Source of the DNA: an uncultured Bacteroidales bacterium
Lineage (GTDB): Bacteria; Bacteroidota; Bacteroidia; Bacteroidales; Porphyromonadaceae
DNA length: 28,478 nucleotides
Reading direction: 5' to 3'
Assembly: GCA_947290775.1 (NCBI GenBank)
Contig: CAMYPM010000019.1
Coordinates: 1 to 28,478, forward strand
Part shown: piece after piece, positions 16,986-25,029 of the stretch
Position numbering within the stretch: position 1 is the stretch's first letter
How the letters are laid out: each line of letters begins with the position of its first letter
The notes under the pieces: generated by a model
What the model saw: only the letters and a program-made list of their open reading frames with translations
Told to the model about the DNA's origin: nothing
Databases searched by the model: none
Translations under genes and position numbers: made by a program

Positions 16986-17228
16986 ATGACAGAGCAAGAA
17001 ATTCAAAGCAAAGTTGTCGAACTTGTAGCTGATAAGCTTAATGTAGCTGAGAGCGAAGTAACCATGGAAGCAAACTTCACCACTGATTTAGGTGCTGATT
17101 CACTGGACACGGTAGAGCTGATGATGGCTTTTGAAAAGCAGTTCGATATGACTATTCCTGATGAAGAAGCACGTAATATCAAGACAGTAGGAGACGCTGT
17201 CGCATACATTCAGAAGAACCAGAAATAA
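16986..17228 (+). CDS. acpP: Acyl carrier protein
   Basis: An 80-residue acidic protein that carries growing fatty-acid chains on a phosphopantetheine arm. The attachment serine is in the invariant [15 protein letters not shown] segment (helix 2). The flanking [10 protein letters not shown] and [16 protein letters not shown] are typical of bacterial ACPs, as is the length. It is followed 6 bases later by fabF, the enzyme that condenses acyl-ACP with malonyl-ACP. Expression is likely driven by the promoter at 16887, and the two genes are probably co-transcribed. Confidence 0.97.
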   Translation: MTEQEIQSKVVELVADKLNVAESEVTMEANFTTDLGADSLDTVELMMAFEKQFDMTIPDEEARNIKTVGDAVAYIQKNQK

Positions 17229-17234
17229 AACACT

Positions 17235-18491
17235 ATGGAGCTCAAGCGAGTAGTAGTAACCGGCTTGGGAGCTCTTACGCCTATAGGCAATACAGCTCCC
17301 GAGACGTGGCAAAACCTTTTGCAAGGCAAGAGTGGAGCTGCTCCCATTACCCTCTTTGATGCCTCAAAGTTTCCCACTCGTTTTGCATGTGAGGTAAAGG
17401 GCTTTAATCCGGGTGACCACTTTGACCGCAAAGAGGCACGGCGTTATGACCGGTATACCCAATTTGCATTGGTTGCAGCAAAAGAGGCCTTAGAAGATGC
17501 CAAGGTGGATCTTGATAAGCTGGACAAAGAGAATGTGGGTGTGATCATCTCTGCCGGTATAGGCGGGTTGAATACATTCGAAGAGGAAATCATGCTATAC
17601 AATCCGGAGCGTGGACCTCGCTTCAATCCCTTCTTCATCCCCAAGATGATTAGTGATATAGCAGCCGGTCTCGTATCCATTACGTATGGGTTCCACGGTC
17701 CTAACTACTCAACGGCTTCAGCGTGTGCTTCGTCTAGCAATGCTATAATAGATGCTGCGCTGATGATTCGCTTGGGCAAAGCCTCTATGATGGTAGCCGG
17801 TGGGAGCGAAGCGGCCGTCACAGCTGCCGGTATCGGTGGCTTTAATGCTATGAGGGCTCTCTCCACACGCAATGAAGAGCCTGAGAAAGCCAGTCGTCCT
17901 TTCAGTAAAAGCCGCGATGGCTTTGTACTAGCAGAAGGATCGGCTATCCTCATCTTGGAAGATCTTGAGCACGCCAAAGCAAGAGGTGCTCGTATCTATG
18001 CGGAGTTTGGTGGATTTGGGCTTTCTGCCGATGCCTATCATCTCACAGCCAGCCACCCCGAAGGCTTAGGAGCTAATCTGGTCATGAAGAGAGTACTGGA
18101 AGATGCTGATATGAAGCCGGAGGATGTGGATTATATCAATGTACATGGTACGAGTACGCCTGTAGGTGATGCTAGTGAAGCTAAAGCTATTAAGGCTGTA
18201 TTTGGTGAACATGCCTATAAGCTAAATATAAGCTCTACGAAGTCTATGACCGGACACCTACTCGGTGCTACCGGTGCTTTAGAGGCATTGGTTGCCGTGA
18301 AGGCTGTGGAAGAGGATATTGTACCCCCTACCATCAATCATGAGGAGGGAGATGAAGATCCCGAGATAGATCCTCGTCTGAACTTTACGTTTGGCACTGC
18401 ACAAAAGCGACCAGTTCGCGTGGCTATATCCAATACGTTTGGCTTCGGAGGACATAATGCCAGTGTACTATTCAAGAAATACGTTGAGTAG
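17235..18491 (+). CDS. fabF: 3-oxoacyl-ACP synthase II
   Basis: A 418-residue condensing enzyme that elongates fatty acids by joining acyl-ACP and malonyl-ACP. The catalytic Cys lies in STACASSSNAI. The two His residues lie in VHGTSTPVGD and NTFGFGGHN, and the conserved Lys lies in TKSMTGHLLGATGALEA. The length matches FabF (about 410-420). It sits between acpP and rnc, a conserved order in Bacteroidota. A terminator-like hairpin follows the gene (18542-18584), so expression of rnc may be partly separated from it. Confidence 0.97.
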   Translation: MELKRVVVTGLGALTPIGNTAPETWQNLLQGKSGAAPITLFDASKFPTRFACEVKGFNPGDHFDRKEARRYDRYTQFALVAAKEALEDAKVDLDKLDKENVGVIISAGIGGLNTFEEEIMLYNPERGPRFNPFFIPKMISDIAAGLVSITYGFHGPNYSTASACASSSNAIIDAALMIRLGKASMMVAGGSEAAVTAAGIGGFNAMRALSTRNEEPEKASRPFSKSRDGFVLAEGSAILILEDLEHAKARGARIYAEFGGFGLSADAYHLTASHPEGLGANLVMKRVLEDADMKPEDVDYINVHGTSTPVGDASEAKAIKAVFGEHAYKLNISSTKSMTGHLLGATGALEALVAVKAVEEDIVPPTINHEEGDEDPEIDPRLNFTFGTAQKRPVRVAISNTFGFGGHNASVLFKKYVE

Positions 18492-18541
18492 AGCTAAGTA
18501 GCATAAGCAACCTAAGGGTGTTTATTAGTAACAAATTTAGT

Positions 18542-18584
18542 GCGATGATTAGTGCGACTTGTCCGCTTTTCATCGCTCTTTTTT
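18542..18584 (+). terminator. Terminator-like hairpin between fabF and rnc
   Basis: GCGATGA at 18542-18548 pairs with TCATCGC at 18570-18576, followed by TCTTTTTT. An inner GCG/CGC pairing extends the stem. This has the form of an intrinsic terminator and lies only 11 bases before the rnc start, so it may attenuate transcription or lie in the rnc leader. Confidence 0.6.
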
Positions 18585-18595
18585 GGTAATTATCC

Positions 18596-19318
18596 ATGAA
18601 ACTGTTCACCTTCAAGAAAAAGGATACTCCTCCTCGTACGGTTGTTCCTGACAGAAAGCAGCTCACGCGTATTTTAGGCTTTGCTCCAAGGAATGTAGGG
18701 ATCTATTGCTTGGCATTCATTGACCCAGCTTTACATGATGCCAATGACCCGGAGCGTATCCATACCAACGATCGCCTAGAGTTTTTGGGCGACAGCCTAC
18801 TCGGCACGGTTGTAGCCAATTGGCTCTACCATCAATATCCTAACCTCAGCGTGGGCAAACTTGCCGCCGAAAAGTCCTCTATCGTATCGCGTACGGTCAG
18901 CAATATTGTAGCAAAGGAATTAGGTATCGACTCGCTGTTGCTTTGTAAACCCAATTCGCCCCTCAATAAGGATAGTGCCGGGAACGCCTTGGAGGCTCTT
19001 ATCGGTGCCATTTATTTAGATCGAGGCGGTAGCTATGTAGAGCGATTCATACTGAAAAAGGTTCTCCCTATCTACAACCGCATAGCAAATGAAAATAGTG
19101 CCATTGTGGTAAACTACAAGGGAGAAGTACAGATCTGGGCAGATCGACGCAACTTAACGCTTCACTACACTACAGAAAAAGCGCATAAGGGCTTTACCAG
19201 TGTCCTTTACATTGAGTCTAAAGCCATTGCAAAAGGCTTCGGACGCACAAAGAAAGACGCAGAGCAAGATGCCGCACGGCTTGCTGCCGGGCAACTAAAG
19301 GGAGCTCTCACTAAATAA
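18596..19318 (+). CDS. rnc: Ribonuclease III
   Basis: A 240-residue double-strand-specific endoribonuclease that processes rRNA precursors and structured mRNAs. The signature NDRLEFLGDSLLGTVVANWLY (residues ~58-78) contains the catalytic acidic residues, and GNALEALIGAIYLDRG carries the second metal-binding Asp/Glu set. A C-terminal double-stranded RNA-binding domain is visible from NYKGEVQIWADRR to RTKKDAEQDAARLAAGQL. Length and order match the family. It follows fabF in the typical Bacteroidota cluster. The group II intron-like element begins 46 bases past its stop, on the opposite strand. Confidence 0.95.
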   Translation: MKLFTFKKKDTPPRTVVPDRKQLTRILGFAPRNVGIYCLAFIDPALHDANDPERIHTNDRLEFLGDSLLGTVVANWLYHQYPNLSVGKLAAEKSSIVSRTVSNIVAKELGIDSLLLCKPNSPLNKDSAGNALEALIGAIYLDRGGSYVERFILKKVLPIYNRIANENSAIVVNYKGEVQIWADRRNLTLHYTTEKAHKGFTSVLYIESKAIAKGFGRTKKDAEQDAARLAAGQLKGALTK

Positions 19319-19364
19319 AAAACCCAATAGTTTAAGGCTCATCTTGCCCACTGTATCGGCTAAA

Positions 19365-19996
19365 ATCGAGTAGGTCGGAAACGAGGTTTTCTGACCTACT
19401 TTCGTTTCCTTCCCTCTCACACCACTGTACGTGCCGTTCGGCATACGGCAGTTTAATTCGTGCTCAAAGAGTGGATAATCATGTTCGATTAGCTTCTTCT
19501 TCCCTCTTTCTTAATTTCCGCTTCCGATGCTCGCATGCTTAGCTCTATGTAGTCGATCGCATTAACATTTTGACCGTTGCCACTCGTCAGCAAAGACATC
19601 GGAACATACATTCTTGATTGTCGTTGCGAATTATTTGATACTTCGCCTTGTTCTGCTCGAGAAGGGCTACTTCGACCTCTGCGGACTCCTCGGCATTCGT
19701 TGTTACTATCCTCGTGGACTGTCGAGGCCTCACGGGATAAGCCATACATCTTTCATCGTTTACCTACCGAATATACGCATCAAGGTTACGGTTGCCTTTA
19801 GGAATTTCACTGCCTTTGGCCAGCTTGTCCATTTGATACGCCTTAGTATTAGGGTTCTGTTCGTCAGGCCGCGAATTCGCTATTGCTTCTTCTCTCCCAA
19901 GGGTCACCCCTTGAAACTTGCAAGTCGCTATAGGGTTCGTTGGCAACTACGCCCCAGGTGAACTTTCACCGCAGATGTATGACATGCCTGTCATAC
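19365..19996 (-). mobile_element. ORF-less group II intron-like element, copy 1
   Basis: A 632-base minus-strand element. Its 5' end reads GTATGACAGGCATGTCATAC and its 3' end CGACCTACTCGAT. A domain V-like hairpin lies at 19452-19421: on the minus strand ACTGCCGTA pairs with TACAGTGGT with a single mismatch, around an inner GCC/GGC stem. A domain VI-like hairpin at 19399-19365 ends the element. The 5' part has domain I-like sequence (GGGGTGACCCTTGGGAGAG). It contains no reverse-transcriptase frame and no significant coding sequence, so any splicing or mobility would need proteins from elsewhere. A near-identical copy lies at 27827-28459. The element begins 8 bases past a strong terminator hairpin on its own strand, the kind of site preferred by some bacterial group II introns. 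Boundaries come from comparison of the two copies. Some frames inside it look open but are not credible genes. Confidence 0.75.
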
Positions 19997-20004
19997 CAAA
20001 GAAA

Positions 20005-20045
20005 CACGCCCCAGCTTTAAGATTAAAGCTGGGGCGTGTTTTTAT
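20005..20045. terminator. Strong bidirectional terminator
   Basis: CACGCCCCAGCTTTAA (20005-20020) is a perfect 16-base inverted repeat of the sequence at 20023-20038, with T-rich tracts on both sides (GTGTTTTTATTTAT on the plus strand, GTGTTTCTTTG on the minus strand). It terminates the large minus-strand secreted-protein gene that ends at 20091. Confidence 0.85.
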
Positions 20046-20090
20046 TTATAGCGTGAGGCTCATATGCCAGACGCTCTAGGCTAGTATGTC

Positions 20091-23000
20091 TTACTGCTTG
20101 TCAAAGGGTAGCGTAGCCACTCCTCCGTCGGCCATCTGTAGGCGGACATAGTAGCGAGACGATGCCAGTGCCGATACATCAATCGTACTGCAAGCCTCAC
20201 CGCTCATGACGAGGAACCCCTCTGTCGTGTAGATCCAATAGCTCTGACATGGGAGTGAGAGGTGTAGCTCGGTCGTAGCGACTGTCGGATAAAGATAGAC
20301 AGGGCGCAGGGGCTCTAGGCTCTCTACTGCAGTGGTCTTTTGTGCTAGCAGGCGAACCAGCTTAGATACCCCACCTCTGGTCTGGATGAGGAGTGCAGCA
20401 GCACGGTCACGCTCTTGCTTGGTACTAAAGCCGACAGCGAGGTCGCCACCCTTAGCGGGGAGCTTCATAGTAGAGAGTTTGAACTCCTCCATCAGCTTGC
20501 TCGGCTCTAGAGACACTGTCACCTCCTTGTCAGGATTATCTACAGAGACCTGTATCGTCTGTGGTGGGCAGGGGACATTGGGCTTAAAGATGAAGTTAAT
20601 CATCTCGGGATTAGCCTGGACCACCGGCAGATCTGTACGACCAAAGGTAACATCATCTACCATAAAGGAGAGCGAAGTGCTCGTACCACCCTTAGGACTA
20701 TACATCGTAAAGGCTACGTAGAAGTAGTCGTCAATCTGTAGCCCCTTCACCTTAGTGAGGTCCACACAGTAGTCATACCACCGCTCAGGCTCCATCTGAG
20801 GCACAAGCAGAAGCTTCGTAATGTCTAGGAACTGGGGCTCTACACTACCCGCACCATCAGGTGTAAGGATGTAAACGCCAAACTGCTCCTGACCATCTTG
20901 CGTCGGCAACTCATAGCGCAGACGGAAGGTCAGATACGTACTCTGAGCCTTAGCCTTAGAGAGCAGCGGAGAGATTAGCCACGCCTCCTGCTCACGAGCA
21001 TCATCCTTGTCCAGAGAGTTGAAGAAGCTAATCTGAGCGCAAGTCTCCTCGACAGCTTGAGTACTCTTATTCTTCTGCTCCCAGCCCTTGAAGGGACGAT
21101 CAGCCAGCGATGCAAAGCTCTGCCACCCCTCAAGGTTAATGCCACGTGTGTGACGCTGACTATCGAAGTATTCCTCTAGGCTACTCTGAGCCTCCTTAGT
21201 ATCCACAAGCATCATTGCCTGAGCAATCTGCTTGATGCTCTGACGATCCTCAGGAGCAGACTGCGTGAGCAGGATCTTGTTTAGCGTAGCCTCAGCAGAG
21301 GAGCCGTTGACCACCTTAAAGCGTGTAGGACGATGCGTCCCGACCTTGTAGGCACCACCCTCCAGGGTTGCCTTGGTCCAGTGACCGCCACCATCTATCG
21401 TATAGTATAGCTCTAGAGCGTCCGTAGCGGGGAGGAACTTTATCTGATCGATACCATTGACTAGTAGCTCATCACTCTCCAGTCGGCCATTCTTACTGAT
21501 AGAGACCTTGCCAGCCTCTACCCATGAGCCACTGAGGTAGTAGTACCCCTTGTCAAAGCGGTGATACCCCTTCCAGTTGTCTCCCTTGAAGCGGTTGTCT
21601 AAAGGCTTATCTTCAACAAAAGTCTCCATCCACTCAGCTGTCTCAGCCTTAGCCTCGCCAACGATCTCTACGAGGACCGGCTCCATGCAAGCTGTCGTCA
21701 GGGTTAGGGTAGCCTTGTAAGTACCAACCTCTCGTGGTGAGAAGGTCACTTTTACCTTATGGCTGAGGACCTTCTTCTGAGATAGAGAATAGTAGAAGCT
21801 ACTGGTACTACTTTTAAAGTAACCACTCTCAGAGGCGGTCTGTACCTTGACATCTTGGATTACGCCGGTCACGTCGAACTCTAGCTCCATCTCATCCGTC
21901 TCACCTACTGTGCAGACGAGGCGCTTGTTAGGAGTCTTGTCTGAGAGCTTGACCATAGGAGGCGTAGCAGGGTCGATGATATAGCTATTGATACGGATTG
22001 TAGCCCACCCATTCATGCCATCGTACTGAACCGAGTAGGGCTTCGTACCATAAGTACCGCTGATGTAAGCACCAGGCTCGCTCGCTTGGATAGCGTAGGC
22101 GACCTCCGTGACCTTATTGCCCGCAGGAAGTTCGGTAGGCGTAAGGGTGAAGGTGCCTGAAGGCGTTGTCACGTTAGGCTGTACCTTACCACTGCTCATA
22201 GACTGTACCAGCATGGTACCCTCGATCGGCTCTGTCGTCTTACCCTCGCGATAGATGGCGTGTGGCAATACGGAGAGAAAGCGATCCTGTGCGTGTAGCT
22301 TGGTCAGACGTAGCAGAGAGCAGTCATCCACCTTGACGAGACTACCAGCTGAAACCTCTACCCCAAAGCGGAAGTAGCGAGCGCCCTCGGGAATAACCGT
22401 CCTAAAGCGGATCTCATCCCATGCCTTGCGCCACTCGACGTATCTATCACTTGCGATAAAAGCGTCATCAGATGTCGCAATAGGCTTGCGCTCTGCGTCC
22501 AACCATTGGCAGGCTAGACGCATACCATGATTATCTGCAAAAGGCTCCTGCACCGAGTAATGTATCATACCCTCGAGGACACTCCCTGGAGCCATAGAAA
22601 ACTCCTTAGCATCTATGTCTATCTCCTGGTAGAGCTGAGCGGTCTCAGTGGAGGATGTTTGGTCAAGTCGGACAGCAAAGCCAGTACTGCCGTTGTACCC
22701 CTTAGTCTCCTTCATCACATTCCCCTTGTAGCTCCAAGAGGTAGGACGCTCAGCCTCATCAAAGTTGTAGAAGAACTGATCTACCAGTAGCTCTTGATCC
22801 TCCTTAGGTTCCGGTTTACCTGGAGGAGGAGTCACGCCACCACTTGTTGCGGTACCTTGGAGCGGTATCTGTAGAATTGTGCCCGAGGCATTCACCTCGA
22901 TAGAGGCCTTGCGTACCCCCTCAGTTGTAGGAGTGAAGGTTACGGAGATGCCACCACCATGATTGTCAAAGGTGTTTCCAGTCTTGATAGCAAAGTCCCC

Positions 23001-24056
23001 CTTGTGTGTACCCGTTAGGGTGACCGTAGGAGTCTCTATCGCATTCTGTACGGTGATGCTGGTCGCTTTTTCTACCGAAGTCTCCCCGACAGCTACAGAG
23101 CCGAAGTCTAGACTCTCAGGCATGGCCGATACTTTAATCCTAGCACTAGCACCTGTGGCTGAAGCCTTGAGCGGTATGTTAACCTTTGTCTTGCCTGCCA
23201 CCACGGTGACAGAGGCGGTAATATTGGGGTTACCATTCTTAGGAACAAACGTAATGCTCAGCCTACCACCTGTAGCGGTGAGTCCACCAGAGAGAGGCTT
23301 CAAGAGGAAGTCCTCCTTGTTGATCCCCGTGAGGGTCGCCTCGGGTGTTCCTGAGAAGTTCTGAATAAAGATCTCTAGCTCCTTGGTAGCACCTACCTCA
23401 CCAGCAGCCACCTCGGAGAAGGTCAGCCCATCAGCTGGGTTGTAGCTGATTGCCACCTCTGTCGAGGGAGCCTTTAGCTCAATATTTTTCAAGTTGTAAC
23501 CTGCGAAGTTACCCTGCGAGCCTTCATTGACAAAGGCTATGAAGCCCACGCCCGTTAACCCTGTAGGAATTGACACAGAGGTTGGTGTAAAGTCCTGCTT
23601 AGCATACTGATGCTCATAGAGCGTCTGAAGGGTCTTACCACTCTTGTTGATGAGCAGAATGCGAAAAGGCGAGCTACCCTTGACTAAAGCCACCTTTAGA
23701 TCAAAGGTCAAGCTCTTACCTCCGATAGCATCTAGAGCTAGCGGACAGGTGATCAGGTAACTGCAGTAAGGCGCTTTGACCGAAATGCTTGATGCCGAGC
23801 AGGCAAACCACTGGTCACTATATACCCCCGCCCACTTGACGGCACTATTGCTATATAGCGAGTGCCACGTCGTCTCCAGTGCAGCCTTGTAGCCACTCTT
23901 TAGGGAGATAGCCGACTGCGGACTCTCCTCCGTGAGGACTGAAAAGTCGATACCCTCCGGAGGTGTACTGCTCTGTGCAAAGCTCGACCACGAGAGCGAC
24001 ACCAAGAGTGTCACGGCAAGTAGGAGCCTCATAATCATCATAGTGTGATGCTTCAT
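20091..24056 (-). CDS. Large multidomain secreted protein with type IX sorting domain
   Basis: A 1321-residue exported protein. The start is placed at the ATG at 24056, giving MKHHTMMIMRLLLAVTLLVS, a clean signal peptide ending SSFAQ. An upstream in-frame ATG at 24167 would add 37 residues before the signal and lies upstream of the predicted promoter. After the signal come Ig-like choice-of-anchor D domains (two tandem copies recognised by LTFSEVAAGEVGATKELEIF and LDFGSVAVGETSVEKATSI). Then come carbohydrate- or ligand-binding-like beta regions and a further Ig-like repeat (CTVGETDEMELEFDV). Next is a choice-of-anchor J-like region (EEYFDSQRHTRGINLEGWQSF to YVAFTMYSPKGG). The last ~75 residues (VYLYPTVATTELHLSLP, TTEGFLVMSGEACSTIDVSA) match the C-terminal sorting domain of the type IX secretion system. 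It should be displayed on the cell surface. No protease or hydrolase active site is obvious; adhesion or binding is the likeliest role. Confidence 0.82.
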   Translation of the reverse strand: MKHHTMMIMRLLLAVTLLVSLSWSSFAQSSTPPEGIDFSVLTEESPQSAISLKSGYKAALETTWHSLYSNSAVKWAGVYSDQWFACSASSISVKAPYCSYLITCPLALDAIGGKSLTFDLKVALVKGSSPFRILLINKSGKTLQTLYEHQYAKQDFTPTSVSIPTGLTGVGFIAFVNEGSQGNFAGYNLKNIELKAPSTEVAISYNPADGLTFSEVAAGEVGATKELEIFIQNFSGTPEATLTGINKEDFLLKPLSGGLTATGGRLSITFVPKNGNPNITASVTVVAGKTKVNIPLKASATGASARIKVSAMPESLDFGSVAVGETSVEKATSITVQNAIETPTVTLTGTHKGDFAIKTGNTFDNHGGGISVTFTPTTEGVRKASIEVNASGTILQIPLQGTATSGGVTPPPGKPEPKEDQELLVDQFFYNFDEAERPTSWSYKGNVMKETKGYNGSTGFAVRLDQTSSTETAQLYQEIDIDAKEFSMAPGSVLEGMIHYSVQEPFADNHGMRLACQWLDAERKPIATSDDAFIASDRYVEWRKAWDEIRFRTVIPEGARYFRFGVEVSAGSLVKVDDCSLLRLTKLHAQDRFLSVLPHAIYREGKTTEPIEGTMLVQSMSSGKVQPNVTTPSGTFTLTPTELPAGNKVTEVAYAIQASEPGAYISGTYGTKPYSVQYDGMNGWATIRINSYIIDPATPPMVKLSDKTPNKRLVCTVGETDEMELEFDVTGVIQDVKVQTASESGYFKSSTSSFYYSLSQKKVLSHKVKVTFSPREVGTYKATLTLTTACMEPVLVEIVGEAKAETAEWMETFVEDKPLDNRFKGDNWKGYHRFDKGYYYLSGSWVEAGKVSISKNGRLESDELLVNGIDQIKFLPATDALELYYTIDGGGHWTKATLEGGAYKVGTHRPTRFKVVNGSSAEATLNKILLTQSAPEDRQSIKQIAQAMMLVDTKEAQSSLEEYFDSQRHTRGINLEGWQSFASLADRPFKGWEQKNKSTQAVEETCAQISFFNSLDKDDAREQEAWLISPLLSKAKAQSTYLTFRLRYELPTQDGQEQFGVYILTPDGAGSVEPQFLDITKLLLVPQMEPERWYDYCVDLTKVKGLQIDDYFYVAFTMYSPKGGTSTSLSFMVDDVTFGRTDLPVVQANPEMINFIFKPNVPCPPQTIQVSVDNPDKEVTVSLEPSKLMEEFKLSTMKLPAKGGDLAVGFSTKQERDRAAALLIQTRGGVSKLVRLLAQKTTAVESLEPLRPVYLYPTVATTELHLSLPCQSYWIYTTEGFLVMSGEACSTIDVSALASSRYYVRLQMADGGVATLPFDKQ

Positions 24057-24098
24057 AAGCTTTTGCTTGTTGTCTATTACATATGTATAATTGTAGCG

Positions 24099-24106
24099 CA
24101 AAGGTA
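24099..24106 (-). promoter_or_regulatory. Predicted promoter of the large secreted protein
   Basis: On the minus strand TACCTTTG (24106-24099) is a full match to the Bacteroidota -7 consensus, 42 bases upstream of the ATG at 24056. A TTTG lies upstream but at shorter than usual spacing. Confidence 0.55.
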
Positions 24107-24214
24107 ATACTTTTTTAACAAAGCTACTCGAGTACAATCTAAGGAGACTCATCAATACCCTCGACAATAGATGACTTATCAGCTGATTAGGTTGATTCTT
24201 CCAATTGTCTTCAA

Positions 24215-24256
24215 ATCAAGTAGGTCGGGGAACGAGAGTTTTCTGACCTACTCGAT
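24215..24256. repeat. Solo copy of the intron domain VI-like hairpin
   Basis: ATCAAGTAGGTCGGGGAACG and its partner TTTTCTGACCTACTCGAT form a 42-base hairpin. On the minus strand it closely matches the 3' terminal hairpins of both intron-like copies and ends in the same CTTGAT as copy 2. No domain V-like sequence adjoins it, so it is an isolated fragment or an independent palindromic repeat. Confidence 0.7.
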
Positions 24257-24366
24257 TTTAGTAGGGATGACATTGAGTGCGGCTTCTCCCCCAGCACCTC
24301 AAAATAGGAATTAGCCCATTCCCCGCAAAAAAACGTTTAGGACGCTATTGCCTATGAAGTTTTTTC

Positions 24367-24374
24367 TACATTTG
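24367..24374 (+). promoter_or_regulatory. Predicted promoter of the orphan unit
   Basis: TACATTTG is an exact TAnnTTTG -7 element, preceded by a T-run. A TTG at 24348-24350 is somewhat too close for a standard -33. It lies 77 bases upstream of the small ORF. Confidence 0.55.
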
Positions 24375-24450
24375 TAACCATGTTGCACTTGATACTGGAA
24401 TGTGCGTTTAACTTGTTTCAGTATCTCTGAAGTGTAACTAACGATAAATT

Positions 24451-24612
24451 ATGCCAAGCGCTAAATTTGATGGTAAGTGGACCAAGGACCTAATTACAGG
24501 GAAAAGAAAAAGAACTGCCGCGGACAATTCATTCCTGGAGAATAACGATAAATTATGGATTAGGTTGCTTAAGGGGCTTCTGAACCTATTATATGGAAAG
24601 CGGCAGTACTAA
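24451..24612 (+). CDS. Small ORF, 53 residues, unknown function
   Basis: An ATG-to-TAA frame of 53 codons. The protein is basic and begins MPSAKFDGKWTKDLITGKRK. Its C-terminal part (NDKLWIRLLKGLLNLLYGKR) would form an amphipathic, positively charged helix, which could associate with a membrane or nucleic acid. I recognise no family. The frame sits between a promoter match at 24367 and a terminator at 24849, in the same orientation. A 15-base sequence covering its start region (TAACGATAAATTATG, 24439-24453) recurs at 24543-24557 inside the gene, where the ATG is out of frame. The unit could instead be a structured non-coding RNA of about 500 bases; the ORF alone does not decide this. Confidence 0.45.
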   Translation: MPSAKFDGKWTKDLITGKRKRTAADNSFLENNDKLWIRLLKGLLNLLYGKRQY

Positions 24613-24848
24613 TTCTGCTTTATAATGTGGGTTTTTATATGGTCACCACATTTGCTCTGATTGCAGGGCGTTGATTTCTTTTCACGTGCGAAGTCCTTTG
24701 CATGCGTACTTGTCAAAGTATGGCACGTATAAAGTGTAGGTGGTGCATCTTATTCTAGTTAGTTGTGCCACCTTTAGACTTGTTGTGCACAGGTCTTTGG
24801 CGTTTTATTCCTTTGGTGTCCGATAAAACTCTGTGTTAGTATGAAATA

Positions 24849-24884
24849 GGGCTGGTGTTTCCTTACGGATATACCAGCCCTTTT
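24849..24884 (+). terminator. Intrinsic terminator of the orphan unit
   Basis: GGGCTGGT at 24849-24856 pairs with ACCAGCCC at 24873-24880, followed by TTTT. It ends the transcription unit that would start near 24380 on the plus strand. Confidence 0.8.
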
Positions 24885-24887
24885 CAT

Positions 24888-24906
24888 TATGACGGGCATG
24901 TCATAC
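24888..24906 (+). repeat. Partial match to the 5' end of the intron-like elements
   Basis: TATGACGGGCATGTCATAC matches the first 20 bases of intron copy 1 with one internal difference and without the first G. As in both full copies, it lies immediately after a terminator. The rest of the element is absent. Because the sequence is itself palindromic, its orientation is not fully certain. Confidence 0.5.
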
Positions 24907-24910
24907 AAAA

Positions 24911-24949
24911 GGAGTGAATTGAAAACTTTCCCAGCTTTTAATTCACTCC
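24911..24949 (-). terminator. Terminator of the 27354-25030 operon
   Basis: GGAGTGAATT at 24911-24920 pairs with AATTCACTCC at 24940-24949, and the stem extends through AAAA/TTTT around one bulged base. On the minus strand it is followed by TTTTG. It lies about 80 bases past the lipoprotein gene's stop. Confidence 0.7.
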
Positions 24950-25029
24950 CTAAGTATCAAAACTTCCCGTTCTATAGGTTCACTCCTTGGATCACCAGAA
25001 AGCAAGTTGGAGGGAAGTCTGCCCAGAAT

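Larger units (their letters stand above)
24257..25029. other. Long intergenic region holding an orphan transcription unit
   Basis: About 770 bases without a sizeable annotated gene. It contains a promoter (24367), a 53-codon small ORF (24451-24612), hairpins at 24624-24652 and 24738-24773, a terminator (24849-24884), an intron 5'-end-like sequence (24888-24906) and a terminator for the opposite operon (24911-24949). See those entries. Confidence 0.6.

Noticed and set aside
19489..19961. Open frames of 74-115 codons inside the intron-like copies, on both strands
   Set aside because: They have no recognisable domain, lie within sequence explained by RNA structure, and the best plus-strand frame is not maintained over the same extent in the second copy.
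24367..24884. Orphan unit as tmRNA, RNase P RNA or another housekeeping RNA
   Set aside because: The conserved ends and core sequences of those RNAs are not present.
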